Source of the DNA: Ctenosaura bakeri
Lineage: Eukaryota > Chordata > Lepidosauria > Squamata > Iguanidae
Direction of reading: 5' to 3'
Length of the DNA stretch: 64,000 nt
Assembly: GCA_948474755.1 (NCBI GenBank)
Contig: CAOLHI010004251.1
Coordinates: 1-64,000 of the forward strand
Shown: positions 23,900 through 35,507 of the stretch, one piece after another
Layout of the letters: each line of letters begins with the position of its first letter
How positions within the stretch are numbered: position 1 is the stretch's first letter
The notes under the pieces: generated by a model
What the model was told of the DNA's origin: nothing
What the model saw: only the letters and a program-made list of their open reading frames with translations
The model's database searches: none
Made by a program: the position numbers and the translations under genes

Positions 23900-25536
23900 T
23901 TAAGCCAGTACATGGTGCATATCTGAGATGATACATACTCACACAAATGATGTGAAAATCAAGTTTCTTTGATGTGGATATCTAACTTCCCAGACAGGGA
24001 TCATTACCCTCATAAATAGTTGGAGTTAGGAGAAAACACACAACTAATCCAGTAATGCTATGCATTTCCACTTCAGAGGATGGGCTTTATCATACAAGGC
24101 AGGTAAATCACAATTACAGCAGAATAATACCAACTGGCTGGGGCTTATCCTATGACGTTGTCTCTCTCCTGTTGTTCTCCCAGTGGGAGACCTTTGGAAA
24201 GTGTTTTTTTTTTTAATCAAAGGAGGTCATTAATGGAAAAATCCCAGCTGAAGACACTATTATCCTGCTGTAATTTGTGATTTGCCTGCCTTGTGTGATA
24301 AAGAAGCAAGTCCCACTCAATGAACGCAGTGGGTCTCAGACATGAATAAGATTGCCCTGTGAATTTCTCCAGTTACATGAAAGTTGTTACTTTCATTTTA
24401 TGTACTAAACTTTGAATAATACTGAAAGCATTCTAAAGACAAAACAGAAAGCTGTAAAAATTGTGTTTTAAACATATTCATTACTACATTGTATAGAAGG
24501 ACTGCAGTTCTACTTCTTCACCTCTAAAATCAATAGAAGTTTTGTCATGATTTCTACAAAAATAGTATAGAAGAGGTAGCACAGCTCTGCAGACTTCAGT
24601 ATTCCTGCTTTAGCCTAAAATGGGGCATTTGTTGTGCTTGGGGAATTGGTTTCATTAACATTTGCTTTCTGTAAGGGCAGTAGGCACAGGCAGACAGGGA
24701 CCAAAACAAAAGCAGGATTTTAAAATTAGTTTTTCTTTCACTGCTGGGATGTATAGGTATAAACAAAGATATCAAGTTTGTGCCTAGGAGAAACTTAATA
24801 ATTTTCAAGTGATGATTGACCTGTAGATTCTGCACTTCCTTGATTAGCATGCTTAATCGTAACAATAATCTAATAAAAACAAGGAAATAAATCATATAAA
24901 ATTGCCATTGTTCTTTAACTCAGGTTGAACCAATGCTATTACGTGCTCTTCTTGTGTATGTCAGCACTCAAGATTAGTCATTTTGCAAGGCCTCAGATTA
25001 TACCACCACACCTTGAAAAACTGCAGCAGTGCAGCATTAAGTCTCCTTCTGCACAAGCATCAGATCTTGTGTCCAGTTAAAGTTCCCTGGTTTTGTCTCT
25101 TCCCACTGATAGTCCATTTTGATGTTATCTTTATGGCATGGGAATGGATGCAGTCTGGCTCCTTTCTACAATGTTTGGGTAATGTCACAACCCTTGAGTT
25201 GTGTGGAGGAAATTCAGAACAAGCTGCTCCTCATCCCAGCCACATCTCTCCATGGAACTGTAGACATGCTGGCATAGGATGGAGCTGCAATCTAGATTCC
25301 TCCCCTATGATCTGGAGCATCTAATGTTAAGCAGATGTCTGAGTGGAGGAGTAGGAGCCATGCAACAGCTGTTCTGACACTACAAAGGAAAAATCAGTGC
25401 AGTCTTAGGCTATGCTCCTTTGAGTTTTATGTTCACTGCACTTAACACAGAACTTAACTTTAAGGAAGTATCCCTCCACACTGCCCACCTCAACTATTTC
25501 ACACATATTGACTGGTGTTCATGGTCCTCATTGACT
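23900..25536. other. Non-coding sequence, nothing recognised
   Basis: About 1.6 kb of AT-rich sequence. Open frames at 24596-24895 (minus) and 24983-25324 (plus) have no motif or neighbouring support. Confidence 0.5.
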
Positions 25537-25750
25537 GAGCCCTGGTGCCACAGTGGTTAAATGCTGGTGCTGCAGCCACAAGATTGTGCATTCGATCTTG
25601 CCGGGCTCCAGGTTGATTCAGCCTTCCATCCTTCCGCAGGTCAGTAAATGAGTACCCAGCTTGTTGGGGGCAATCAGCTAACACATTGTAAACCGCTTTC
25701 GAGAGCACTTAGCTGATAAGCAGTATAGAAATACAAATGTTATTGCTATT
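25537..25750 (+). mobile_element. Sauria SINE, full-length
   Basis: The tRNA-derived head agccctggtgccacagtgg (box A region) and ttcgatctt (box B region) is followed by a cagccttcc-cgcaggtcagtaaatg body. The 3' tail has gtaaaccgctttcgagagc, gctgataagcagtatagaaat and a short ATTGCT repeat. This tail is the Bov-B-like 3' end of Sauria SINE and is the strongest pointer to a squamate host. A second, cut copy begins at 63903. Confidence 0.88.
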
Positions 25751-25910
25751 GGCTGTGACTAGAGCACCCTGTAGCAAATGCATTAACCACAGGCATCATA
25801 GCACAATGATAACAAAGAAGATGTCATTACAGCTCAGAATCATGCAAAAAAAAATTTTTGTATGCAGATCATATTATGCTTTCCACTGATAAATCTTTTC
25901 AATCAAGCTT

Positions 25911-25928
25911 TTTTTTTTTTTTTTTTTA
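25911..25928. repeat. Poly-T tract
   Basis: About 18 consecutive T. Confidence 0.9.
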
Positions 25929-26242
25929 GTGAATTAGCACACTGTTTGCGATTAGTACACAAATTCAAAGAAAGAAAGAAGAAATTGAAAGGCAAGGTGC
26001 TATGTTAAGGGTAAATGGATGGATCACTAACCAGAAATCTGAGGGAGCTGAAAATAGCCCAACGAATTGAGCTGGAACTTGCCAGTGTGCTAATGTCTAT
26101 TTGTGGGTAGTTCATACCAATTTTAGAGTGAAAAAGATAAAAAGAGGTCACTTTTTATAAGAGTTTAAAGTACAAGGAGTAATTTCCAGCAGTTTGACAG
26201 ATGGTTATTTTCTGCTTTTTCGTACCCCCACAGACTTGATGG

Positions 26243-27030
26243 GTTTAGAGCAGTGGTTCTCAACCTTCCTAATGCCGCGACCCTTTAATACAGTTCCTCA
26301 TGTTGTGGTGATCCCCAACCATAAAATTATTTATTTATTATTTACAATGCCTCCCCACGGCAAAGGCCGCCTCACCAGCCAGGAACAGGGGGGCGGGCAG
26401 GAAGAGAAAGAGGAGCTGCGCGTCTCCCCTGGGGAAAACTCCGAGAACCCTCCCTGGGCTCCGCTTCTGCTTTGCTCTCATTTCCGCTGGGGGGCAGTGT
26501 GGGAAAAGTTTCCAGAGTGTCGACCCTGGCCCGGGGGGGAGAAATCCCAGTGCCTTTGTCTTTTGCGCTGGGTACAGCTCTCCCCCCACGGAAAAAGCGC
26601 TGCCTTGCGGCCCCCCCCAGCCCTTCTGCAGCACCCCCCTCCGTGGCGAGTGGGGCAGGGGCCATGGCAAGGAGGGGGCCTGCCCCACGTGCTGCCGCTG
26701 CCCCTCCCAAGCTGGCCCATCAGACGGGAGGTTCTCTCAGTAGCGGAGAAGGGGAATGATTTCAGTCCCTTCTGAACAGGGGGCAGGAGGACGCGAGCGC
26801 GTGGCTCACGCTTGTGCACCACCACTCCTGCTGTGGCGACGCTGTGGCTGCACGCGCTCCCACCAAAGGGGGCAGGAGGACACGCTTGCGCACCCACCGA
26901 GGAGGGAATGGAACCTAAGACCATCAGAAATACGTATTTTTCCGATGGGTCTTAGGCGACCCCTGTGAAAGGGTCGTTCGACCGCCCCAAAGGGGTCGCG
27001 ACCCACAGGTTGAGAACCGCTGGTTTAGAG
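26243..27030. repeat. 8-bp target-site duplication of the SPIN-like element
   Basis: GTTTAGAG occurs immediately before (26243-26250) and immediately after (27023-27030) the element at 26251-27022. An exact 8-bp duplication is expected for a hAT transposase. Confidence 0.95.
26251..27022. mobile_element. SPIN-family (hAT) non-autonomous transposon with GC-rich interior
   Basis: A 772-bp element. The left end starts CAGTGGTTCTCAACCTTCC and continues through the tgccgcgaccctttaatac region. The right end, reverse-complemented, starts CAGCGGTTCTCAACCTGTGG with the gggtcgcgacccc and tcgaacgaccctttcac words. A subterminal palindrome (cctaagaccatcagaaatac / gggtcttagg, about 26908-26955) precedes the right end. 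These ends are those of SPIN (Space Invader) elements known from tetrapods. The interior (about 26345-26890) is GC-rich and unlike the AT-rich SPIN interior I know. Its open frames on both strands look compositional. No transposase gene. Confidence 0.9.
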
Positions 27031-28689
27031 GCTCGTGCCAATTTCTTGGTCCTGTCTTGTTGGAAATGGTGTTAGACCAAGAAGAAGATGTACATATGCT
27101 TAGACCTAATAGTAGAGCAACTTAGTTTGTATTACAAATGCACTTTCTCAGGCCATTTATCCCTATGCAATGCATAAGACAGGCATGTACAAACCTTTTG
27201 GCCCAGAGGCTGTTAGCTGGGGGACTGGGCAGAATGCATACATTCTGCCCAATATATCCCCCTCATGCACACGTATACACCAGCATATATACACATTCTC
27301 CCACTCCATACTACAACTCTCCATTAATGAAAACAAACAAACAAACAAATGACTAATCATGACAGCCCTGAAGTTAAATCCATTTGGCTTCCAGTACTTG
27401 GAGATTATTATCTGCAAAGATCCAGACTATCTCGTAATTACAAAATGACAACCAGGTGGATGTACATAAAGGCTAAACTATGGTTGCAATTCAAACTATC
27501 TATGCTTGGCTGAGTGGCTCTTTTGAAGATGCTACTTATGCCAAAACTATTTTTCCTTTTTCAAACACTTCCTGTTTCTCCTTCTCAACAGTTAGCAGTC
27601 CGTCATTAAAAAATTTATATTTGACAATAAAAAAACCTAGAGTTATAAATAGGCTAGGTATAGATCTGAGGTAAGTGGTGACTAGGCAATTCCAGATGTC
27701 AAATTGGTTCTTGTGGGTTTTTCAGGCTTTAAGACTGTGTTCTGGTTGTATTTTCTCCTGATGTTTCGCCTACATCTGTGGCTGGCATCTTCAGAGGAAT
27801 GGTGAATTGGAAGTGGAGTGGAGAATATATATGCCAGTCTCCTCCTCCAGAGGTGAGGGAGCAATTAGAATAATGGTCCTACTGTGTGTATTGAATACTT
27901 GTTCCTGGAGGGAGACTTCCTGAGGCCAGGTAGGGCTTGTTAGTATCTTTTGTGTTTTGATTTTGGTGTTTTTCAATATTGGCAGCCAAATTTTGTTGTC
28001 AAAATTTATTTTTCAGCCTTTCAATTAACCCAGCTTATCTAATTAGTTCACCATGACCCTACAAACAAATGGATGAATTCAGAAATTAATATGAATCCAC
28101 CAGTAGAGAGAGACCTACCTTTTACTTCACTGTCTAGTAAGACTCTGAAGGGGGTCACTAATCTGTTTTTAAGAAACTCTTTGGAAATCTGGAAATGATA
28201 GAAAGCTCTGCTTGTCTCTATCTCCTTTCCCATCTCCTCCTTTGTCAACCACTTTGACTTTTATTCATCAGAGAAACCAGCATAATATAAAGGGTAGGAG
28301 AGAAAGGAGATTTTTTTCAACAAACAATCTGTTTACGCAGGGCAAGCCCCAAACCAAGAAAACTCTAACTAGACAACTTGTGGAAGTTGGTACTGATTGG
28401 TTACAGTTAGACTAATTCACTGCTTTTGCTAAGCACAGTTTCTAAAGGCAAAAATCTATACTCATCGACTAACACTATGTACTGAAATTGATAAACTTAC
28501 AAAAGGAACTATGGCAAAACATTACAAATGGTTAAAAACCTCAACATATAATGAAGGATTGGATGTGAAATATGTATGGGAAACAAACTTCGCAATACAG
28601 TTCTCAGATAGTGAATGATCTTACATTTAGACTTCTTTGCTCTTATAATTTTATATCTGCTGTCACCAAGGAAAATGCATTGTTTTGTG
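27031..28689. other. Non-coding sequence with one copy of repeat R1
   Basis: Apart from repeat R1 at 27703-27860 no element was recognised. A (CAAA)n run lies near 27332-27347. Short open frames show no motif. Confidence 0.5.
27703..27860 (+). repeat. Interspersed repeat R1, plus-orientation copy
   Basis: ttggttcttgtgggttttt, then cctgatgtttcgcctacatc and ggctggcatcttcagagg, continuing into ctcctcctccagaggtgag. It matches 23050-23153 in reverse complement. Confidence 0.6.
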
Positions 28690-28778
28690 TCACCCAGTGG
28701 GTTTCCATGGCTAAGAATCAAACCCCAGTTTCCAGGGTCATAGTCCAACACTCAAACCACTACACCAAGCTGGTTATC
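28690..28778 (-). mobile_element. tRNA-derived SINE, 3'-truncated head fragment
   Basis: The minus strand gives the same tRNA-like head and start of body as the SINE at 14256-14443 (aaccagcttggtgtagtgg; tttgagtgttggactatgac; gatt...tagccatgg...cccactgggtgac). The tail is missing. Confidence 0.75.
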
Positions 28779-28931
28779 TATAAGTGGTATTGAACCCTAT
28801 GAAACTAGCTAGAATTGTAAAGGAAGTTTCCTCAGTATTTTGGAGGGATTGTGGCCTAAAGAGTACTTATATCCATATGTAGATTGATTGTCCCATTGTG
28901 CAGGATTTTTGGATTCAGATTTTAGAACAGA

Positions 28932-29415
28932 CTAGTAGTTACCTGGTGTTGCCCAGGATTTTATTTTTTCATAGATAACACTTGTTAGAAATACCTTAGG
29001 AATTACCTTACCTTACCTTAGGAATTAGATGCAGTTGAAATACACAGATTTGAGATCCTGTGTCTGTAATTCCTCAAACTGCCTTGTCCAGTGCCTGTAA
29101 CTTTTCCCCATAATCCCCAATCCAACCTGTATTCAGAGTTGTTAACATACAGAGGTTGGGTTCATGAGGGAATACACTGGCCTTCTCCTTGCTGCTAGGC
29201 CTCATCTCCATAGCAACTAGCCTGAGGCCAACAGCTCTCTGGCTGAGAATTCTAAAGGCCCTTCCCTGAATTGGCAATTCCAGGATTTCATGGAATCTTC
29301 ACAGGCTGCCAATCATATAAGATCTTCTCACCTGACACAGCCAATCATATCAGGTCTTTGCCTGCCTGACACAAACAGACAAACTCACTCACAACTTTAA
29401 CTTTTATATAGTAGA
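28932..29415 (-). mobile_element. Non-autonomous Helitron, copy 2
   Basis: A 484-bp element, minus orientation, inserted between T at 29416 and A at 28931 (A/T on the minus strand). The 5' end is TCTACTATATAAAAG (29415 leftward) and the 3' end is CTAG at 28935-28932. The 3' hairpin pairs CCTGG (28942-28946) with CCAGG (28953-28957). The interior matches the Helitron at 21010, including the MITE-derived block (about 29290-29225). A small CCTTA repeat near 29000-29020 is a local expansion. Confidence 0.85.
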
Positions 29416-30605
29416 TATCCATAATAACCAAGTAAGAAATTCATTATCGTAAGGGTGTGATGTTATTATATCTCTTTAGTAAGGACAAGAAATTACAGTA
29501 CAAAGAAGTTATTACTTTTCTTCTAGCTGCTGCTAAGAAGAAGAATTAACACTGCAAAATGTTGGAAACAAACTATAATTCTCATAGAAGATTGGTGAGA
29601 ACAAGTTTGGGACTCCCTTCTTATGGAAAAATCATCACACAACATGAAATTGATTAAAGGGCTTGTTGTCACATTTTGGTCTCCCTTTAGGGACTACATC
29701 AATAGTAATGCTGATCTCTTGCCACCTACTCACCAAACCCTCTTCTGCAAGGATGTTTTTTGGTCTGATGTCTCATCTTAAGCATAAGCCTCTAATCTGA
29801 AGTATGAGCCTCACTCTTATTGGATCCCATGTATTTGATTCTCTGCTTTGACAGTTGTCAATGAATTTGTTAAATAATTTTTTTAAAAAAATGAAAAATT
29901 TAAATTTGAAATTTTCTGTACCTTGGTATGGGAGAGAAGTGGATTGCGGAGCTGATCAGCTCTCATCCATCATTGCCACATTGCATTCCACAGTTCCCAT
30001 GGCAGCATGCCTTCCGGCCCAGAGATTCATATTCTCTCTCTCTGTCACACACACAGTGGGATATTGCCACAAAATACTGCCTTAACAGTCTTATACACAT
30101 TTCCACGTACACACACACATGCGTACATATATAGAGAGTCCTGCTGCAGCCCAATGGCAGTTCTTTTCAGTTAACTACTTAAGTCTAGCTGGAGTCTCTT
30201 TATTGCTTTATAAACTGATGTAACTGAAGCCGGGCAGGGGAAGGACCCCTTCTGTGGACTGCCCTACTCAAGTGCCAGGTCATATGGAATATATGGATTA
30301 TTCTAATGGATACTTATACTTATTTCAGTTTTAACTAGATGTCCCTGTGCAAGTTAGCTCGCAGTTCTGGATAAAAATATGCTCTCACATCACCTCAATA
30401 ATCCAACCCAAACACCACTTCATCTATGTTTACTATGGAGAGAAATGGAAGGGAAATGTGCTTTTTAGTGTGGAAAAGATTATACACTGTGTTGCTTATT
30501 CATATACTTCCTGACAAATAAGAATGTATAAAACAGGGGATGTGAAACCCGTGTTACACATTCTCACATGGACAGTCAAGAAAACCCAGTGAGCAAGTCT
30601 ATAGC
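29416..30605. other. Non-coding sequence, nothing recognised
   Basis: AT-rich, with CT and CA/AC short repeats at 30033-30052 and 30106-30122. No gene was seen. Confidence 0.5.
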
Positions 30606-30607
30606 AC

Positions 30608-30745
30608 AGTTGGGGAAACCTGTCTTCTAATTTTTGCTGGGCCACAATTCCCAGCTTCCCTAATCATCTTGCTGGCTGGGCTGACGGGAGTCAGAGTCCA
30701 ACCTCAGGCATGGAACAGGTTCCACATCCCCTGTTTATAGAACTA
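30608..30745. mobile_element. Short hAT-like MITE remnant
   Basis: The ends cagttggggaaacctgtc and (reverse-complemented) caggggatgtggaacctgt form imperfect inverted repeats. The interior holds gggccacaattcccagc and gctggctgggctgacggg, the latter typical of an abundant squamate MITE. Flanking tctatag / tttatag may be a decayed target duplication. Confidence 0.45.
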
Positions 30746-30984
30746 TGCCCACTATCTTTCTTCCAAGGCAATTCTTTCCCTTCCCTGCACATGTAAATCT
30801 TATGATCTAACCATCACATGGCTGATACACCAAATACTCCACAAGAATAAAGAATGATTTAATCTGGAATCAGGATCCCATGCAGATAACTTCACGATCT
30901 CATCAATGACCAAATTCAACACAGGATCAGCATGTTATCTATATTCTCAATAGGAACTGCACCCCAACCAGCACAGAAAGCCAT

Positions 30985-33900
30985 TTATGGTGCAGAAAGA
31001 AGCAATATATTCTTATATTCTTGAGGACTTAAATGCTAGGTCTGGTCATAGTGATACTGAATTGAAAACAGAATTCCCAACTCTTACCAATTTACAAGAT
31101 GATAGATATATCCCATCCAGGTTTTCTAAAGATAAAATTTCAGGTTTTTGTTTGGCACAACTTGCATATAGACTAGATTTATTTCTATTAAATGATGCTG
31201 TGCAGGGTGATATTCCTGATGAATATATTTATCAACCAATGCGGATCCAGTATTGCTTAATTTCAAGGAATGCATCTCATATAATCCTACGCTTTGGTTC
31301 TGGATTTTCACCAGAACTGAAAGTCACCATCTTCCATTAGTCCTTACAATAACGACTGAAAGTAGAGGGATTCACCAACCATCTTTAAAAGTGAATACAA
31401 TCAAACCAAGAACAACAACAAGAAGAATCAAATGGTCTTTGGATTTTGGTCATTTAATGAAGGAAAAGCTGTCTTCCGATACAGTAGCTTCACTCAGATC
31501 CAAAATACTGATGAATGATTCTTCAGATACATTGATAGAGACCTGTAACGATCTGATCCATTTGATTCAAGCTGACTTAACACACAAACCCAATTCTCGG
31601 GAGGGCGAAATAAAACCTCTTGATTATTTGGGTACATTCTGGTTTAATAAGGAATGCTTACACAAGAAAAACTCTCTTAGATCTGCTCTTTTCAAGTATA
31701 GGAAGGCAAACTCAAACAGTGCCTTATTGGCATACTCTCAACTAAAAAAGGAATATAAGTCCCTTGCATCCCATAAAAAGAGGCAAGTTAATCATGACTC
31801 TTGGTCTTTATTGCTAAATGCATCTCTTAACAACAACTCAAAATCATTCTGGGAACTTGTATCTGGAGCTTTATGCTCCAGAGCATAAGATCCCAGCTGT
31901 GATATTCGAGCTGTGGTGTGGGAAAACCACTTCAGGGGGATATTTGCTAAGGTCACCAACTGCAACTACTTCTGATAAGACTACTGATAAACAGCTACAA
32001 ATGGTCCCACTTTGGGAACCCACATTTACTGATGAAATTATTGAACTTATTTCCCAACTAAAAAATGGAAAGGCTCCCTGAATTGATAACATCCCAGCTG
32101 AACATATTAAAACCAACAGCCATTGGTGAACACCTCCGTAAGTGCCCTTATTTACACAGAGAAGCAACTCTGGAATGACCCAAATGGCTGGAATCAAGCA
32201 ATTGTTGTACCCATCTATTTAAAAAGGCCAAGTTACAGATCCTGCAAACTACAAACTAATAAGGCTTTCATGGCCAGAATCCACTGGTTCTTGTGGGTTT
32301 TTCGGGCTTTGAGACCCGGTCTTTGAACACGGTCTCAAAGCACAAAAAACCCACAAGACCTACAGCCAATAAGTTTGCCATCCATAGTAGGTAAGCTTTA
32401 TGCTCGCTTTCTTTCTTCCACATTAACCCTTTTTCTAGAGCAGAATGATATTCTTTCCGAGGCTCAAGAAGCCTTTAGAGAAAACCATTCTACAAGACCA
32501 CTGTTTAGTATTAGCCCATCTTGCAGAGAAGTACTCAAGACCTATGCATGGCAAGCTCTTTGTAGCATTCATGGATCTAAAGGCTGCATTTGACTCTGTC
32601 CCTAGGCTTAAGTTATGGGATAAACTGGAGTCTTTATTGATGGACACCAGGTTTCTCGCCCTAATTAAGGTGCTTTATAATAACAGTCAATTACGTACTA
32701 GATACAGTCCTCAGGGACATCTCTCTGAACCCATACCTATGTTGAAGGGGGTGAGACAGGCATGTATCCTCACACCTATCTTATTCAAATATACCCAAGC
32801 GACCTTGAGGCAGAACTGATGGATAAAAATGGTCATCTGTCCAGATTAGGCAACAGGAAAATCCCAGTCCTGCTTTATGCAGATGACACAGATCTTTCTA
32901 GATCTAGACCAGGGCTCAAATGCATGTTAGGGAAATACTCAAATTACTGCTACAAGAATAAACTTAAAATCAAAGTCTAAAATTTTGGTCTTTGAACACA
33001 AATATCATCAGCACAGTTAGAGTACAAATGATTGTCCCTTGGAACAAGTTAAAAGCTTCAAATATCTTGGGCTTTCAATCTATTATAATGTTTCCTGAAA
33101 CCCACACAGATCATTAGCACTGAGTGGTTCTTCAGGCTGTAAAACAATTGTTCTAAGGTTTTTCCATACAAAAGGGAATCAATTTGTTCCTTTTGCTATA
33201 AAGGTATTTAACACAAAGATTACATCCACATTGGTCTATGCAGCGGACATTTGGACTGAAGCTATTAACTCTGAACGAGACAATTTTCAAGCAAAATTCC
33301 TCCGGGAATTTCCCTATACACATAGATGTGTCCCCAGCTCAGTTCTATTGCTGGAAACAGGAGAAAGCCCTAGCACTATAAGGACCTGGATGCCAGCATT
33401 CAAAGAATGGCTCAAAGTGTTTGTCCTTAAGTGTGGCTAAGGTATAGCAGGCCACCTTGCATTGGATAACTATGTCAGCAGGTGGTCCAAGTATATAGCC
33501 CAAAAAGCAGTCACTATCAGCCTCTCTCCATCCTTGCTCCTTAACTTGGGTCATGAGACAGCACTAAAATCTATTAAGCAAAGACTATGGGATACTGCTT
33601 TCTGCAATCTTCGGGCAAATTCCATCTCATCCTGCTCATCCAGTGCTTTAAATATTCAGTACGTAGAATCCTTCCATCAGGCTAGTTATTTAAATAATTT
33701 AACTGTGCCAAACTATTACAGCTATCAGGCCAGATGCAATGCTTTTCTCTCAGAATTACTTTTTGGCAGATACGCAGGGTTGCCCACTTCCGCAAGGCTT
33801 TGTCCTTGTGGGTTGCAAAATGTTGAATCAAAGTTGCATATTTTGCTATCTTATATCTTCTGTAGTCAGAATCGCCATCATTTGTTCTCTCCCTTATTGA

Positions 33901-34341
33901 GCTGTATGCCGGGCTGTTCAGAAAAATTCTATGTAAAAATCCTGTTGGAGGACATATATCCAACCATAACCCTATCAGTTGCTAAATTTCTGTCATCAGT
34001 TATTAAGATCAGAGAGAAGAAGTATCAAAACTGTGTTGGGATACTGGCAATGTACTTTTAAGATCAACCCAATTCTATTCTTTTAATGAGATGGAATTAG
34101 TGAAAGCCTGTTTATATATTATCTAATAATCCATATTGTCTATGATTTAAATTTACTTCATGTATTTATATACTATTTTATGCATTTATATCCTATTTTA
34201 TGCTTTTATATCCTGTTCATAGTCTATCCTATTTATATATTTATATCCTATTTTTAGTAGGTGTATTTCCTCTATGTTCTACAATTGGATGGTTTGTTAT
34301 GTTAGGTCTATGGACCGTAAAATAACATTTGATTTGAGAAG
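30985..34341 (+). mobile_element. APE-type LINE, degenerate, clade unassigned
   Basis: Broken open frames on the plus strand read in order. The endonuclease C-terminal half comes first (30987-31340; DLNARSGHSD and a following RLDLFLLND). A linker follows (31253-31888). The reverse transcriptase spans 32375-32980, with FMDLKAAFDSVPR, KGVRQACILTP and catalytic YADD near 32876. The C-terminal domain is 33462-34061, with a Cys/His cluster LCPCG...LHILL...FC near 33790-33860. The 3' UTR has degenerate TATTTTATGCATTTATATCC units, a GGTC/GACC mini-hairpin at 34305-34316 and an AATAACATTTGATTTGA tail. It resembles I/Vingi-like LINEs more than L1, CR1 or RTE; this is inference. A foldback insertion splits the RT at 32264-32367. 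Confidence 0.75.
32264..32367. mobile_element. 104-bp foldback insertion in LINE RT
   Basis: The arms ttcttgtgggtttttcgggc and (after a short centre) cacaaaaaacccacaagacc are near-perfect inverted copies of the start of repeat R1. The insert is bounded by the direct repeat AATAAG (32258-32263 and 32368-32373). Removing it restores continuity between the YRP-like and LPSIVGKLY parts of the RT. Confidence 0.7.
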
Positions 34342-35110
34342 AAAGCTCCAAATCTTCAGCAACTAAGACAAGCCAATATGTGCTTGCAAAAAGGATTTGC
34401 ACTGCTCATAAATGCATAGAGAATCATAGAACAGAAGGGGGCTTGTAGGCTATCTAGTTCAACTTCCATGTTCAAGCAGAAAACTGAGAGCTAGAGAGGA
34501 CAAAGTATTATTTATAGTTACATCCAAAGCTGCTGAGCATCTTGTGCTGAATGCTTCATTTAGCTGAGTCTGGATGTCAAAAAACAGTGTGAAGAAAGAG
34601 GTATTGAAATGACCATGTTTATAGTGCTGCTCACTCAGCTCAGGGACCTAAGATGAATGTGATGGTTTTCTCTTGGGATAGGTTATAGGGCAGAAAGTAC
34701 TTCTGGAAATAAGGGCAACTGAGGAGAATGAGGATGTTCTTGGGGATGTTCTTGGGGAGCCAACAGCATTCATATTGCACAATGGATGGAGCTTAGTGTT
34801 GGAAATGGTACCTGAGAGACTGCCACCAATGCTATGCTCTAGACTTGTGCTACACAATGGTCAGTGCTGGCAGAGATATTAATCAGGATCCCTTATTTTA
34901 GGAGGAAGTATCACAACTGACCCCCTACAAAGGTCAGAGGAGGCATGCCATTAATTACAGGGTCAGCAAAAAAGAAGCAAAAGTCTGACATGCTCTGAAG
35001 CTGCTGGCTAGATGCAAAACAAGAACCTTGGATAGGCAAAAAAAATTGTTGTGAGAGAGAGTGGGTGGCAGAATCTCAGTCTTGCTGAGGTTCTCAAAGA
35101 CTTCTGGTAA
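34342..35110. other. Non-coding sequence with a CR1 3' scrap
   Basis: A CR1-like 3' terminal scrap lies at about 34422-34520 (gaatcatagaacagaagg; ctatctagttcaactt). A direct repeat of about 14 bp (gatgttcttgggga) occurs at 34733-34759. Otherwise nothing was recognised. Confidence 0.5.
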
Positions 35111-35112
35111 TC

Positions 35113-35220
35113 TCTGGTGTGTGTGTGTGTGCGCGTGCCTTCCTTCAAATCTCCTGTTTACCTATGGCGACCCTATAAATTTTGTAGGGTTTTCTTAGGC
35201 AAGGCACACTCAGGGGTTTG
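35113..35220 (-). mobile_element. SINE tail fragment with (TG)n
   Basis: A (TG)n run, then ccttccttcaaatctcctg, acctatggcgaccctataaa and gtagggttttcttaggcaagg. This is the shared tail of the 5S- and tRNA-derived SINEs seen elsewhere in the window, without either head. Confidence 0.6.
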
Positions 35221-35507
35221 CTACAGCCCAAAAATTACCCCCAGACCTACAGATCTTGCCTACCTCTAGTACAGTGGCTTTTAATTATAAACTAAAAGCC
35301 AATACAGTGATGTTTTAACCATTCTGGGCTGTGCACAGGCTAGTTGTTCACCTCCTCTGCACCAGATTACACTGTCCCCAGCCATCCACTGAAGATGCTC
35401 CCCTTGGCCTATGTAGTTCTCCCACCTTGTTGATCTTCTTCCTTGACCTTTATCAAATGCCCAGTTTCATTCTGATGAATGGTGTCAGGCCTGGAGAAGC
35501 GTGGCTT

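Noticed and set aside
25537..25620. A tRNA gene
   Set aside because: Box A and B-like words exist but there is no cloverleaf or CCA-adjacent acceptor, and the tail is that of Sauria SINE.
26194..26775. 193-codon open frame in the SPIN-like element
   Set aside because: It crosses the element boundary and overlaps long open frames on the other strand; GC-rich composition explains them. It has no hAT transposase motif.
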